Shown in pieces: positions 1 to 8,334 of a stretch of 64,000 bases of DNA; positions within the stretch are counted from its first letter, which is position 1; each line of letters opens with the position of its first letter. This stretch comes from Streptomyces sp. NRRL S-340. Lineage in GTDB: Bacteria; Actinomycetota; Actinomycetes; Streptomycetales; Streptomycetaceae. The translations under genes and the position numbers were made by a program. The notes below the pieces were generated by a model. That model was not told where the DNA came from, did no database searches, and saw only the letters and a program-made list of their open reading frames with translations. The stretch lies in the NCBI RefSeq assembly GCF_000720185.1, contig NZ_JOIY01000034.1, positions 1 through 64,000 of the forward strand, in the 5' to 3' direction.

Positions 1-147
1 CGCCCCCCCTCCCCCGCCGAAGCCCGCACCCCCGCCAACGCCCAACCGCACGCCGAAGCCCGGCCTCTCCGCCGCCCACTCCCACGCCGGCACCCGCTCC
101 CACCCCGCTCCCACGCCCGCCCCGACCGCACCGGACACGGCCGATGA
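1..147 (+). CDS. Possible 3' end of an upstream gene (partial)
   Basis: One frame is open from the first base to a TGA at 145-147, and that TGA overlaps the ATG of the LanC gene in an ATGA arrangement. Such overlap is typical of translationally coupled biosynthetic genes, and a dehydratase or methyltransferase gene commonly precedes LanC. The translated tail (about 48 residues) is Pro/Arg/Ala-rich with no recognisable domain. The other two forward frames are also open here, so the assignment rests only on the stop/start overlap. Confidence 0.3.
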   Translation, partial: RPPSPAEARTPANAQPHAEARPLRRPLPRRHPLPPRSHARPDRTGHGR

Positions 148-1604
148 CCCCACACCACCGCGCACCCCGCCTCAGCGGACCGGCGCTCGACACCGCCCAC
201 CGAGTCGCCCGCACCCTGCGCGACCCGGCCCACGCCGCGGCCGTCACACGGGCGGGTCTCGCCCGGCTGCCCGCGGACCTGATGCTCCCCGCCTGGCACG
301 CCTCCTCGGTGCTCCTCGGGCACAGCGGGGTCAGTCTGCTGCAACTGCGCTGCGCCCAGCACGATCCGGACGCGCTCGCCGCCGCCCGCGCCCACCTCCG
401 GGCGGCCGCCGCGGCCTGTGCGGGCGCCGGCCCCGCCTCGGCGGGCGACCTGGTCCTGCCCCTGCTCCTGTACCTGCGGCGGACGGGTTCGGGCGCGGGA
501 CCGGCGGCCCAGGCCATGGACGCGCACACCGCCGCACTCGCCGCCCGCACGGCCCGGCCGCGGGCCGCCACCGGCCGGCGCACCGGCGGTGGCGACGGTG
601 GCGGTGGCGGTGGCGGTGGCGGTGGCGGTGGCGGTGGCGGTGGCGGTGGCGGTGGCGGACGGGCCTACCACCACTACGACGCGATCACCGGCCTCGCCCG
701 GCACGGCCGGATCCTGCTGCTGGCCGCCGACACCGGCCATGCCCGAGCCGCCCGGGTCCTCGCCGTCGTCCTCACCCGCCTGGTCGAGCTGACGCGGCCG
801 ACCGAGGTGGACGGCGTCCTGGTGCCCGGCTGGTGGTGCTCTCCGGAGCACTACCTGGTGCCCCGCGACCGGGAGACCTTCCCGCGCGGGGACTTCAACA
901 CCGGTGCCGCGCACGGCATCTGCGGCCCACTGGCGCTGCTGTCCCTGGCCAGGCTGTCCGGACGCGGCGTACCGGGCGACGCGGAGGCGATCCGGCGCGT
1001 GGTCGACTGGCTCACCGGCCACACCCGCCCCGGCCCCGGGGGCGCACCGCAGTGGCCGGGCCGGATCTCCTACGAGGAGCAGACCGCCGGCCGTACCGGA
1101 GGGCCACGGCGGGCCGCCGCGACCCGGCCGGCGCGTCCCGCCCGTGTCCGGCCCGGCTGGTGCTACGGCACCTCCGGCATCGCCGGGGCCCTGCACCTCG
1201 CGGGCCGGGCCCTCGCGGACCCGGCGGTCGTCCGGACGGCGATCCACGCGCTGCGGGGCCTGCTGCACAGCTCGCCCGGCGAACTCGTCCCCGACGGCGA
1301 TCCCGGCCTGTGCCACGGCCTGGCAGGGATCCTGCACGCCACCACTCTGATGGCCGCCGCCACCGGCGACCCGGACCTGTGGACCGGCGCCGACCGCCTG
1401 GCCGACGCGCTCCTGGCCGCCTTCTCGCCCGGGGCCGCCTTCGGCTACCGGCGTCCGGTCCAGGGCACCACTCCCCCGGCGCACCTGGACAGTTGCGCCC
1501 TGCTCGACGGCGCCACCGGCGTCGCGCTCGCCCTCGCCACCTACGCGCAGCCTCCTCGCACCGCCGCCTCGCCCACCTGGGACGCGGCCCTGCTGACGAG
1601 CTGA
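144..1604 (+). CDS. Lanthionine synthetase C-like protein (LanC cyclase)
   Basis: This 486-aa protein is a LanC-family cyclase, the zinc enzyme that adds Cys thiols to dehydrated Ser/Thr during lanthipeptide maturation in the cytoplasm. The three zinc ligands are visible: Cys340 in a WCYGTSGIAGAL block and Cys390-His391 in LCHGLAG. GDFNTGAAHGICG near residue 255 is a typical alpha-toroid repeat motif. A pure Gly tract of about 22 residues (from about residue 152) interrupts the N-terminal third, and the protein is longer than the usual 400-450 aa. As a stand-alone cyclase it implies a class I dehydratase upstream, outside the window. Start at 144 is chosen for the ATGA overlap; the frame is open further upstream without a better start. 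Confidence 0.85.
   Translation: MTPHHRAPRLSGPALDTAHRVARTLRDPAHAAAVTRAGLARLPADLMLPAWHASSVLLGHSGVSLLQLRCAQHDPDALAAARAHLRAAAAACAGAGPASAGDLVLPLLLYLRRTGSGAGPAAQAMDAHTAALAARTARPRAATGRRTGGGDGGGGGGGGGGGGGGGGGGGGGRAYHHYDAITGLARHGRILLLAADTGHARAARVLAVVLTRLVELTRPTEVDGVLVPGWWCSPEHYLVPRDRETFPRGDFNTGAAHGICGPLALLSLARLSGRGVPGDAEAIRRVVDWLTGHTRPGPGGAPQWPGRISYEEQTAGRTGGPRRAAATRPARPARVRPGWCYGTSGIAGALHLAGRALADPAVVRTAIHALRGLLHSSPGELVPDGDPGLCHGLAGILHATTLMAAATGDPDLWTGADRLADALLAAFSPGAAFGYRRPVQGTTPPAHLDSCALLDGATGVALALATYAQPPRTAASPTWDAALLTS
597..656 (+). repeat. (GGTGGC)10 microsatellite inside the LanC gene
   Basis: Ten perfect tandem copies of the hexamer GGTGGC encode most of the poly-Gly tract of the LanC-like protein. 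A 6-bp unit keeps the frame whatever the copy number, so slippage would change linker length and not inactivate the gene. Confidence 0.95.
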
Positions 1605-2242
1605 CGAACCTCGGCGGGCCCGGTGACCGTGCGGGAGGGGGCGCGCGACGCGGGAGGTCCCGGCGCTCGCCGCGGCGGGCGCGGGCCTTGTGCCGTCGTG
1701 CCGGGACGACGGGCGGGGACGGTCTCCAACTGCTCGTCCACGGCGGCGCGATGGTCATGTCTGCCCTGGTGAAAGGGTATGGGACTCCGTTCACGGGACC
1801 CTTACATGTGCTTTACTTTCCGCCGGACGAGGGGCTCTTGGGCCTGGACAGCGTGGGGGCGCTCGGCTCCCCCTCGGTTTCGAGAAGGGAAACACATGGC
1901 GATACGCCGTGTCCGCCGTGCTCGTGCGGCGCAACCGCTCGACGCGGCCCCGTTCCTGACGGTGTGTCCGGCAGGGACCGCTGCGGCCGCCGGTTCCGGG
2001 GCACCGGCCCGGAGCGGCACGGCGTCCGGCGCCACCGCTGCCGGCACCGCGGCGCGGAACCCCGGCCCCGGCCTCGCCGGCCTCCGCGTCACCGGCTGAC
2101 AGCACGCCCGGCCCGCCGCCCCGACCGGGCGCCCCGGGCCGTGTCCGCCTCGTCCTCCTTCTCGCGCGGCCGGTCCCCCCGGTCTGCCCCCGTGCTCCGG
2201 CCGGGCGCCCCGCGCACGCGACCCCAACGGGAGAGGTTCATC
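1605..2242. other. 638-bp gap between LanC and the secreted protein
   Basis: No confident gene lies here. The segment around 1765-1825 is locally A/T-richer than its surroundings and could hold a promoter. It precedes one small ORF with a good ribosome binding site (1896-2099, listed separately). Codon positions in the remaining open frames are not Streptomyces-like. Confidence 0.5.
1896..2099 (+). CDS. Possible small ORF, 67 aa, unknown
   Basis: The ATG is preceded by AGAAGGGA about 5 bases upstream, a good Shine-Dalgarno site, and an A/T-richer stretch lies 80-130 bases upstream. The 67-aa product has a basic N-terminus (MAIRRVRRARAAQPLDAAPF) followed by an Ala/Gly/Ser/Thr-rich tail with a single Cys. 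Its place after LanC raises the possibility of a modified peptide precursor, but one Cys and the lack of an acidic leader argue against a lanthipeptide. It may be spurious. Confidence 0.25.
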   Translation: MAIRRVRRARAAQPLDAAPFLTVCPAGTAAAAGSGAPARSGTASGATAAGTAARNPGPGLAGLRVTG

Positions 2243-4372
2243 GTGTCAAGATCCCGCTCGACCTCCGCGAGGAGCGCCGGCCTGCTGGCCGCCGCCACCC
2301 TCGCGGCGGGCTGTCTGACCGTGTCGGGAGCGCATGCCGTCACCGGCCCCGCGGTCACCGACAACGGTTTCGCCTTCGCCGCCCGCCTGGACATCGGCGA
2401 CGGGCAGCGTGCCTGCTCGGCGGCTCTGGTGGCCCCGCAGTGGCTGGCCGCCTCCGCGCACTGCTTCGCCGAGGACGGCGCCGCCCAGGTGCCCGCGGGC
2501 AAGCCGAAGTGGAAGACGACGGCCACCATAGGCCGTACGGACCTGACCAGCACCGCCGGTCAGGTCCGTGAGGTCGTCGAGCTGGTCCCGCGCGGCGACC
2601 GCGACCTGGTCCTGGCGCGACTGGCCTCGCCGGCCACCGGCATCGCCCCGGTGGCGCTCGCCACGACCCCGCCGGCCGCCGGTGACGAGGTCACGGTGGC
2701 CGGTTTCGGCCGGACCAAGGACGAGTGGGCGCCGCTCAAGCTGCACACCGGGACCTTCAGCGTCGACGCGGTGAACGGCGGCACGCTCGCCCTGCACGGC
2801 AAGACCGCGGCGGACGCCGTCTGCGCCGGTGACGCGGGCGGTCCGGTCGTGCGCCAGAAGGACGGGAAGACGGAACTGGTCGCCGTCAGCAGCCAGTCCT
2901 GGCAGGGCGGCTGCTTCGGCACCGACCCGGCCGAGACCCGCAACGGCGCCGTCTCCACCCGCCTGGACGACGTGGCCCGCGGCAACGTCCTCGCCTCCGG
3001 CGGCGTCCTGCTGCCCGGGGACACCCTGACGTCGAACTCCGCCCGTCTGACCATGCAGGACGACGGCGACCTGGTCGTCGTCTCCGACTCGGGCCAGACC
3101 CGGTGGTCGACGAAGACCGGCGGTCACCCGGGCGCCCGGGCGCGGCTGGACGCGAACGGCAACCTGGCCGTGGTCGGCAGCGACGGGACCACCGTCCTGT
3201 GGCAGACCGGCACCAGCGCCGCCGGCGGCTCGCTGGTCCTCCAGGACCGCGGCAACCTCGTCCTGCGCAACGCCAAGGGCGAGGCGCAGTGGGCCGCGGG
3301 CACGACGGTCCGTCACGACTACGACGGCGACGGCCGCAGCGACATGGCCGACTGGTACGACTTCGCGGACGGCAGCGACCAGATCCACGTCTTCCCGGCC
3401 ACCGCGGGCGGCGGCTTCGGGAACCCGGTCCACGGCTGGCAGACCCCGGCCGGCAACTACTACGCCGAGAACATGAAGCGCTTCACCGGCGACTTCAACG
3501 GCGACGGCATCGCGGACGTGGCGACCTTCTACGGCTACTCCACGGGCGAGGTGGCCCTGATCACCTGGCTCGGCAAGGGCGACGGCACCTTCGGGGGCCC
3601 GCAGCGTTCCTGGAGCGCCGCCACCGGCTGGACGTTCTCCCACATGACCGTCAACGCGGGCGACTTCAACGGTGACGGCCGTGACGACGTCGCCGTCTGG
3701 TACGACTACGCCGACGGCAGCGACAAGATCCACACCTTCCTCTCCCGGTCCGACGGCGGCTTCAACAGCCCGTTCGTCTCCTTCCAGCGCACCAGCGGCT
3801 GGGAACTCTCCCACATGAAGTTCACCACCGGTGACTACAACGGCGACGGCCGCGACGACCTCGCCGCGCTCTACGGCTACGCCACCGGCGAGGTCAAGCT
3901 CTTCACCTTCCCGGCCAGGCCCGACGGCGGACTCGGCGAGCCCGTGGCGGGCTGGAACTCGCCCACCGGCTGGGAGTTCGCCCGCGCCACCCTCGTCTCG
4001 GGCGACTTCGACGGGGACGGCCGTGACAACGTCGCCGCCTGGTACGACTACGCCGACGGCAGCGACAAGCTGATCGGGTTCACCCCCAGCGGCGCGGACG
4101 GCGTGTTCGGCAACCGCACCGAGCTGTGGTCCACGCCGGCGGGCAACTACTACCGCGACAACATGCAGCTGGTGACCGGTGACTACAACGGTGACGGCCG
4201 CGACGACCTGGCCACCTTCTACGGTTACTCCGACGGCAGCGTCAAGACCATCACCTGGACCGCCAAGGCCGACGGCACCCTCAACGGCCCGGCCGGCAGC
4301 TGGTCGGCGGCGAAGGGCAACTGGACCTTCAGCCGCGTCCACATGATCGAGCGCTACAACAGCCCTTCCTGA
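2243..4372 (+). CDS. Secreted trypsin-like (pseudo)protease with lectin and FG-GAP repeats
   Basis: This 709-aa exported protein has three modules. After a signal peptide (about residues 1-32, ending SGAHA) comes an S1 chymotrypsin-like domain with the catalytic His in ASAHCF and an Asp in DRDLVLARL. The normally invariant GDSGGP reads GDAGGP, so the nucleophilic Ser is Ala. Residues about 255-355 form a bulb-type (B-lectin) domain with three repeats of the form LQDDGDLVV/LDANGNLAV/LQDRGNLVL. The rest holds six FG-GAP/VCBS-type repeats with Ca-binding DxNGDGxxD cores. The GTG start at 2243 follows GGGAGAGG by six bases. The frame is open far upstream, but that part is out-of-frame LanC sequence. 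It is probably a surface-binding protein rather than an active protease. Confidence 0.85.
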   Translation: MSRSRSTSARSAGLLAAATLAAGCLTVSGAHAVTGPAVTDNGFAFAARLDIGDGQRACSAALVAPQWLAASAHCFAEDGAAQVPAGKPKWKTTATIGRTDLTSTAGQVREVVELVPRGDRDLVLARLASPATGIAPVALATTPPAAGDEVTVAGFGRTKDEWAPLKLHTGTFSVDAVNGGTLALHGKTAADAVCAGDAGGPVVRQKDGKTELVAVSSQSWQGGCFGTDPAETRNGAVSTRLDDVARGNVLASGGVLLPGDTLTSNSARLTMQDDGDLVVVSDSGQTRWSTKTGGHPGARARLDANGNLAVVGSDGTTVLWQTGTSAAGGSLVLQDRGNLVLRNAKGEAQWAAGTTVRHDYDGDGRSDMADWYDFADGSDQIHVFPATAGGGFGNPVHGWQTPAGNYYAENMKRFTGDFNGDGIADVATFYGYSTGEVALITWLGKGDGTFGGPQRSWSAATGWTFSHMTVNAGDFNGDGRDDVAVWYDYADGSDKIHTFLSRSDGGFNSPFVSFQRTSGWELSHMKFTTGDYNGDGRDDLAALYGYATGEVKLFTFPARPDGGLGEPVAGWNSPTGWEFARATLVSGDFDGDGRDNVAAWYDYADGSDKLIGFTPSGADGVFGNRTELWSTPAGNYYRDNMQLVTGDYNGDGRDDLATFYGYSDGSVKTITWTAKADGTLNGPAGSWSAAKGNWTFSRVHMIERYNSPS

Positions 4373-4419
4373 CCGGGGCCGTCGACGGGCGGGCCGGCCG
4401 GCCCGTCCCGTGACGACGA

Positions 4420-4469
4420 GGGCCTCTCGCGGTGCGCGGACATCGGGTCCGCCGAGCCGCGAGAGGCCC
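4420..4469. terminator. Bidirectional terminator between convergent genes
   Basis: A perfect 13-bp inverted repeat (GGGCCTCTCGCGG at 4420-4432, complement at 4457-4469) with a 24-nt loop is followed by a short T run. It lies between the converging secreted-protein and MFS genes. Confidence 0.85.
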
Positions 4470-4498
4470 TTTCTTCGCGTGGACGCCCGGGGCGGCCG

Positions 4499-5716
4499 TC
4501 AGTTGCGGGGCTCCGGAACCTGGCGGGGGATCAGGGCGTGCACCACGCCGGCCACCACCGCGATGCCGACGCCGGTCAGGCACAGGGCGCGGGCGGAGAT
4601 GTCGTGGTCGACCAGGATGCCGCCGAGGGCCGCGCCGAGCGCCTGACCGAGGTAGATGCCGGAGGAGTTGAAGGAGATGACGACGCTGGGCAGCGTCGGC
4701 ACCAGCTCGGTCAGCCGGTGGTTGTTCGGGGTGGCCACCGCCCAGCCGGCGGCCCCGTTGAGGGCCATGACGATGATGACGGGCACGAGCGAGGTGCAGA
4801 CCGTCAGCAGGGCGAGCGTGACGATGAGCAGGGCGACGGCGCAGGTGAGGGTGCGTGCGGCGCCCAGGCGGTCGGTGAGGAAGCCGCTGCCGAAGGAGCC
4901 GAAGATGCCGCCGAAGCCCCAGGCGAGCAGCGCCGCGGCGAGTGCCGTGCCGTGGATGCCGGCGATCTCGGCGAGCACGGTCGCGGTGTAGGTGTAGACC
5001 ATGATGCTGGCGCCGCTGGCCAGGAGCATGAACACCACCATGGTCACGACCCGGCGGTTGGCCAGGACGGCGAACCGCTGGGCGAGGGGGATCGCCGGCG
5101 GGATCGGCAGGCCGGGCAGCACCACCAGGACGCCGAGCAGTGCCAGCGCGCCGACGGCGGCGACGAAGACGAGGCTGGCCTCCCAGGACACGTGCTGTCC
5201 GATGGCCGTACCGACGGGGACGCCGAAGACGGTGCCGACGGTCAGGCCGCCCAGGATCACCGACAGGGCCCGTCCGCGGGCGGCGGGCCCGGCGAGCGCG
5301 GCGGCCGCCGCGGAGGCGTTCGGCGTGTACAGGGCCGCGCCCAGGCCGGCGACGACCCGTGCCACCAGCAGCAGCGGCAGGTCGGGTGCGGCGGCGGAGG
5401 CGAGGTTGGCGAGGACGAACAGCGCGAGCGCGACGGCCAGCAGGGGCTTGCGGGGCAGCCGGCTGGTCAGGACGGCCAGGAAGGGCGCCGCCAGGCCGTA
5501 GGTCAGGGCGAACGCGGTGATGGTCTGCCCGGCCTCGCCGGTGGAGACGTGCAGGCCGCCCGCGATCTGGGGCAGGATGCCGGCCAGGACGAAGGAGTCC
5601 GTGCCCATGGCGAAGGAGCCGAGGGCGAGGACGGCGACGGGCTTTCCCCAGGAGGATGCGGAGGCCGGTGCCGCGGTGGGGCTGTTCGTTCCCGTGGTGG
5701 TCGATTTTGTGGTCAC
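4499..5716 (-). CDS. MFS transporter (DHA1-type drug exporter)
   Basis: A 405-aa, 12-TM major facilitator protein. The N-terminus after a Thr/Ser-rich tail reads LALGSFAMGTDSFVLAGILPQIA, typical of the AraJ/CmlA-like DHA1 branch of proton-driven effluxers. FGVPVGTAIGQ in the middle resembles the exporter motif in TM5. The substrate cannot be told from sequence. The GTG at 5716 fits the family length; no clear ribosome binding site precedes it, so it may be leaderless. It is divergent from an XRE regulator, its likely controller. Confidence 0.88.
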   Translation of the reverse strand: MTTKSTTTGTNSPTAAPASASSWGKPVAVLALGSFAMGTDSFVLAGILPQIAGGLHVSTGEAGQTITAFALTYGLAAPFLAVLTSRLPRKPLLAVALALFVLANLASAAAPDLPLLLVARVVAGLGAALYTPNASAAAAALAGPAARGRALSVILGGLTVGTVFGVPVGTAIGQHVSWEASLVFVAAVGALALLGVLVVLPGLPIPPAIPLAQRFAVLANRRVVTMVVFMLLASGASIMVYTYTATVLAEIAGIHGTALAAALLAWGFGGIFGSFGSGFLTDRLGAARTLTCAVALLIVTLALLTVCTSLVPVIIVMALNGAAGWAVATPNNHRLTELVPTLPSVVISFNSSGIYLGQALGAALGGILVDHDISARALCLTGVGIAVVAGVVHALIPRQVPEPRN

Positions 5717-5765
5717 ACCAAGAGAGTGGCGCCTCGCGCGAAGGGGGTACAGAGGGCCAATCATG

Positions 5766-5784
5766 CTGGTGTAATGAGCACCAG
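5766..5784. promoter_or_regulatory. Candidate operator between MFS and XRE genes
   Basis: Inverted repeat CTGGTG-N7-CACCAG in the 94-bp divergent promoter region. Position suggests an autoregulatory site for the XRE regulator; function is inferred. Confidence 0.4.
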
Positions 5785-5810
5785 GACACCGCCCGGAGGG
5801 GGATGCTTTG

Positions 5811-6653
5811 ATGGCCGGCATGCAGCGAGAGCTTCTGGCGGCGTTCCTGAGATCCCGGCGGGAGTCGCTCTCCCCCGAACGGCTGGGGCTGAACCCCGGG
5901 CCGCGGCGCCGCACGCCGGGCCTGCGCCGCGAGGAGGTCGCGCAGCTCTCCGGGGTGAGCCTGACCTGGTACACGTGGCTGGAGCAGGGCCGGGACATCC
6001 GGGTGAGCCGGCAGGTCCTCGAAGCCCTCGCCCAGACCCTCCAGCTGACCCCGGCCGAGCGGCGGCACCTGTTCACGCTCGCGGAGACGGCCCTGCCCGC
6101 CGAGCGGCCCGAGCCCGCGGTGGTCAACCCGACCCTGCGCAAGCTGGTGGAGACGCTCGATCCCAACCCGGCGCACGTCATCAACGACCGCTGGGACGTG
6201 CTGGCCGCCAATCGCGCCTACGCCTCCCTGGTGGGCGGCCTGGAACAGCTGCCGCAGGAGGAACGCAACAGCATCTGGCTGCTGTTCACCCGCCCGCAGA
6301 TGCAGTCGCTGCTGGTCGACTGGCAGAACGAGGTCCGCGACATCCTGGGCCAGTTCCGCATCGCCGTCGGCCGGCAGCCCGACGATCCGCGGACCGCCGC
6401 GCTCATCGAGACCCTGACCACCTCCAGCAGCCAGTTCCGCGCGCTGTGGTCCGAGCATCCGGTGCGGGCGTTCCGGCCGACCATGAAGCGCTTCAGCCAC
6501 CCGGCGGCCGGGCGGCTGGACCTGAACTACACCAAGCTGGACGTGGCGGAGGCGCCGGGCCAGCATCTGGTGGTGTTCATGCCCGCGTCCGACGCGGACG
6601 AGCGGGCGCTGGCCCGTCTGGTGGAGGAGTCCCCGCAGGCGGCCCTGCTGTAG
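5811..6653 (+). CDS. XRE-family regulator with MmyB-like ligand domain
   Basis: A 280-aa DNA-binding protein. Residues about 5-75 form the helix-turn-helix typical of this group (RRRTPGLRREEVAQLSGVSLTWYTWLEQGRDI), and the remainder is the MmyB-like PAS-related ligand-binding domain (NDRWDVLAANRAY, then a C-terminal FSHPAAGRLDLNY block). Such proteins usually repress or activate an adjacent divergent enzyme or transporter, here the MFS exporter. ATG at 5811 lies 8 bases after GGAGGGGG. Confidence 0.87.
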   Translation: MAGMQRELLAAFLRSRRESLSPERLGLNPGPRRRTPGLRREEVAQLSGVSLTWYTWLEQGRDIRVSRQVLEALAQTLQLTPAERRHLFTLAETALPAERPEPAVVNPTLRKLVETLDPNPAHVINDRWDVLAANRAYASLVGGLEQLPQEERNSIWLLFTRPQMQSLLVDWQNEVRDILGQFRIAVGRQPDDPRTAALIETLTTSSSQFRALWSEHPVRAFRPTMKRFSHPAAGRLDLNYTKLDVAEAPGQHLVVFMPASDADERALARLVEESPQAALL

Positions 6654-6672
6654 CCGTGGTCCTGGGCGCGGA

Positions 6673-7008
6673 TCACTCCGGGTGGCCGACGGCATCCTTC
6701 TGCAGGCGCACCGCCGCCAGCAGGCTCAGCCCAGGCTCCGCCTGCCGCAGCGCCTTCAGGGCCGCGATCGAGCCGATGTCCCCGGTGAAGCCGGCCTCGG
6801 CCAGCCGGGAACGGACCCAGTCGGCGCGCAGTGCGCTCTCGGTGGCGGCGGCGGTGGACCGTACGAGCGCGGCGGCGCGTTCCAGTCCCGGGCGCTCCTC
6901 GGGCGACGCCTCGGCCAGTGCCTGACGCAGTGCCGCCCCGACCACGTCGGCGTCCCTGATGACCAGCACGAAGTCGTGCTTCTTGTTCAGTCCCGTGAGT
7001 GCTGCCAT
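6673..7008 (-). CDS. Hypothetical helical protein, 111 aa
   Basis: Not recognised. The protein starts MAALTGLNKKHDFVLVIRDADVVG and is otherwise Ala/Leu/Glu-rich and probably all-helical, without Cys, signal peptide or membrane segment. The ATG at 7008 follows GGTGAAG closely; an in-frame GTG at 7035 would add nine residues but has no visible ribosome binding site. It converges with the XRE regulator and is followed by the DUF4097 gene on the same strand. Third-position GC supports real coding. Confidence 0.6.
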   Translation of the reverse strand: MAALTGLNKKHDFVLVIRDADVVGAALRQALAEASPEERPGLERAAALVRSTAAATESALRADWVRSRLAEAGFTGDIGSIAALKALRQAEPGLSLLAAVRLQKDAVGHPE

Positions 7009-7081
7009 GCGCTTCACCGTGCCCGTCACGCACACGTCGCGGCAAGCGACTTGAGCATCTCCAGAGACTCGGCGGGGACCG

Positions 7082-7888
7082 TCACGCCTGACCGTCCGGC
7101 CGGTCCTGCGGCCGGCCCCCTGCGACCGGCCGTGCCTGCGTCCGTCCGGCCCGCTGACCGGCCTGCTTCACCGTCAGGTCGCCGTTCGTGGTCGACAGGT
7201 CCAGGCGGTACGCGGCCGACGGGTCGTTCGCGAACGCCACCTTCCGCTCACCGTGCGAACTGTCCGCCTTCACGCGGTACTTGGCGGGCGGGGCGGTGAC
7301 GCTGAGGCTGCCGTTCGTCGTGCGGGCCCTGATGTTCTGCGGGGTGGCCGTCTCGATCGTCACCCCGCCGTTGGACGTCCGTGCGTCCACGCCGCCCCTG
7401 GTGCCCTTGACCCGGACCTCACCGTTGGACGCCAGCAGCTTCACCGGACCGCTCGCGCCGTCCACCGTGATCCGGCCGTTGCTCGTGTGCACGTCGACCG
7501 CGCTCATGCCGGTCAGGGTGAGTCCGCCGTTGGACGTTCCCCCGCTCACCGGGAGCGCGGCGGGTACGGTCACGACGTAGTCGATGCCGCAGTCACCGCC
7601 GCAGCCGGACAGGGTCAGGACGCCGTCCACGACCCGGACGGACGTGCCCTTCGGCTTGTCGCCCCGGTAGGAGACCCGGCGGTGCACGGTGACGGTGGAG
7701 ACGCCCGTCGAAGTGCCCACCTTCACCCCGCCGTCGCTGTTGTCGAGGCGGACGGAGGTGACCTTCTGGGGCACCCGGGCGTCGTCCTCGAAACTCTTCT
7801 GCCCGATGGCCGAGCAGGCGGAGAGCCCGCCTGCCGCGAGAGCGGCCAGGGCCACCGCGGTGACGGCGTGTGCCGGTCGGTGTCGCAT
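7082..7888 (-). CDS. DUF4097-family beta-strand repeat lipoprotein
   Basis: A 268-aa exported lipoprotein. The N-terminus has a basic start, a hydrophobic stretch and a lipobox LSAC with the lipidated Cys at residue 25. The mature part is a right-handed beta-helix-like series of TSNGG/TTNGS/SNGEV repeats (for example GTSNGGLTLTG, HTSNGRITVDG, TTNGDLTVK), the hallmark of DUF4097 adhesin-like proteins. Two Cys in SGCGGDCG probably pair. GGGGGA lies 5 bases ahead of the ATG. Its role is unknown; many relatives accompany cell-envelope stress systems. A duplicated dyad lies upstream. Confidence 0.85.
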   Translation of the reverse strand: MRHRPAHAVTAVALAALAAGGLSACSAIGQKSFEDDARVPQKVTSVRLDNSDGGVKVGTSTGVSTVTVHRRVSYRGDKPKGTSVRVVDGVLTLSGCGGDCGIDYVVTVPAALPVSGGTSNGGLTLTGMSAVDVHTSNGRITVDGASGPVKLLASNGEVRVKGTRGGVDARTSNGGVTIETATPQNIRARTTNGSLSVTAPPAKYRVKADSSHGERKVAFANDPSAAYRLDLSTTNGDLTVKQAGQRAGRTQARPVAGGRPQDRPDGQA

Positions 7889-7927
7889 GAGATCCCCCGT
7901 ACGGAGCGAGTCGGATGAGCTGCGACC

Positions 7928-7973
7928 GTCATCCGGACCGGGTGAGCGGCGGCGGGTCATCCGGATCGGATGA
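7928..7973. promoter_or_regulatory. Duplicated dyad upstream of the DUF4097 gene
   Basis: Two 18-bp direct repeats (7928-7945 and 7956-7973, 16/18 identical, 28 bp apart). Each is itself a dyad; the second is a perfect TCATCC-N5-GGATGA. Placed 40-85 bp upstream of the lipoprotein start, they look like a tandem operator. The cognate regulator is not adjacent. Confidence 0.5.
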
Positions 7974-8157
7974 TGTCCGGTCGTCCGTGTCGGACCACCG
8001 GTGTTCGGTCATCGCGATCCTACGCAGGGGCGTCTTCGCCTCCCATGGGGTAAACCCCCGGTTGTGCGGCGTGCCCGTGGACCGGCGTCCCGTCGGTGAG
8101 CGGACGCCGGCCCGGGCCCTGCCTTCCGGTTTCCGCCCGGCACACGACGTCCGGCAC

Positions 8158-8188
8158 GCTCCCCCAAGCTCTTCGATCAGGGGGGAGC
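8158..8188. repeat. Small palindromic repeat of a type common in Streptomyces
   Basis: GCTCCCCC (8158-8165) pairs with GGGGGAGC (8181-8188) around a loop containing AAGCTCTTCGATC. This C-rich/G-rich hairpin with an intervening AGCTCTTCGA-like core resembles short intergenic palindromes widespread in Streptomyces genomes. The rest of 7974-8334 holds no convincing gene. Confidence 0.55.
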
Positions 8189-8334
8189 AGGGGGACCTCC
8201 AACTCGCCGCACCGGACGGAAGCCCGGGTACGCCCAGTACGAGGACTTCGGCCCGGCACGCCGCGAGCACGCACCGGACGCCGCAGGCCGTCCTCCGGGC
8301 GACGGGAATTCGACGCCGAGGCCTGGCGTGCGGG

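Noticed and set aside
833..2242. A very long forward frame (833-4372) suggesting a giant protein
   Set aside because: The part before 2243 is out of frame with the LanC gene and then crosses noncoding sequence; the signal peptide and ribosome binding site place the real start at 2243.
2246..4342. Reverse-strand open frame of 698 codons opposite the pseudoprotease gene
   Set aside because: Its composition (Val/Gly/Ala/Asp-rich, no domains) is that of an antisense shadow of high-GC coding DNA.
4538..6925. Forward 795-codon frame across the MFS and XRE genes
   Set aside because: Low-complexity Gln/Gly/Arg/Asp composition, antisense to a clear MFS transporter.
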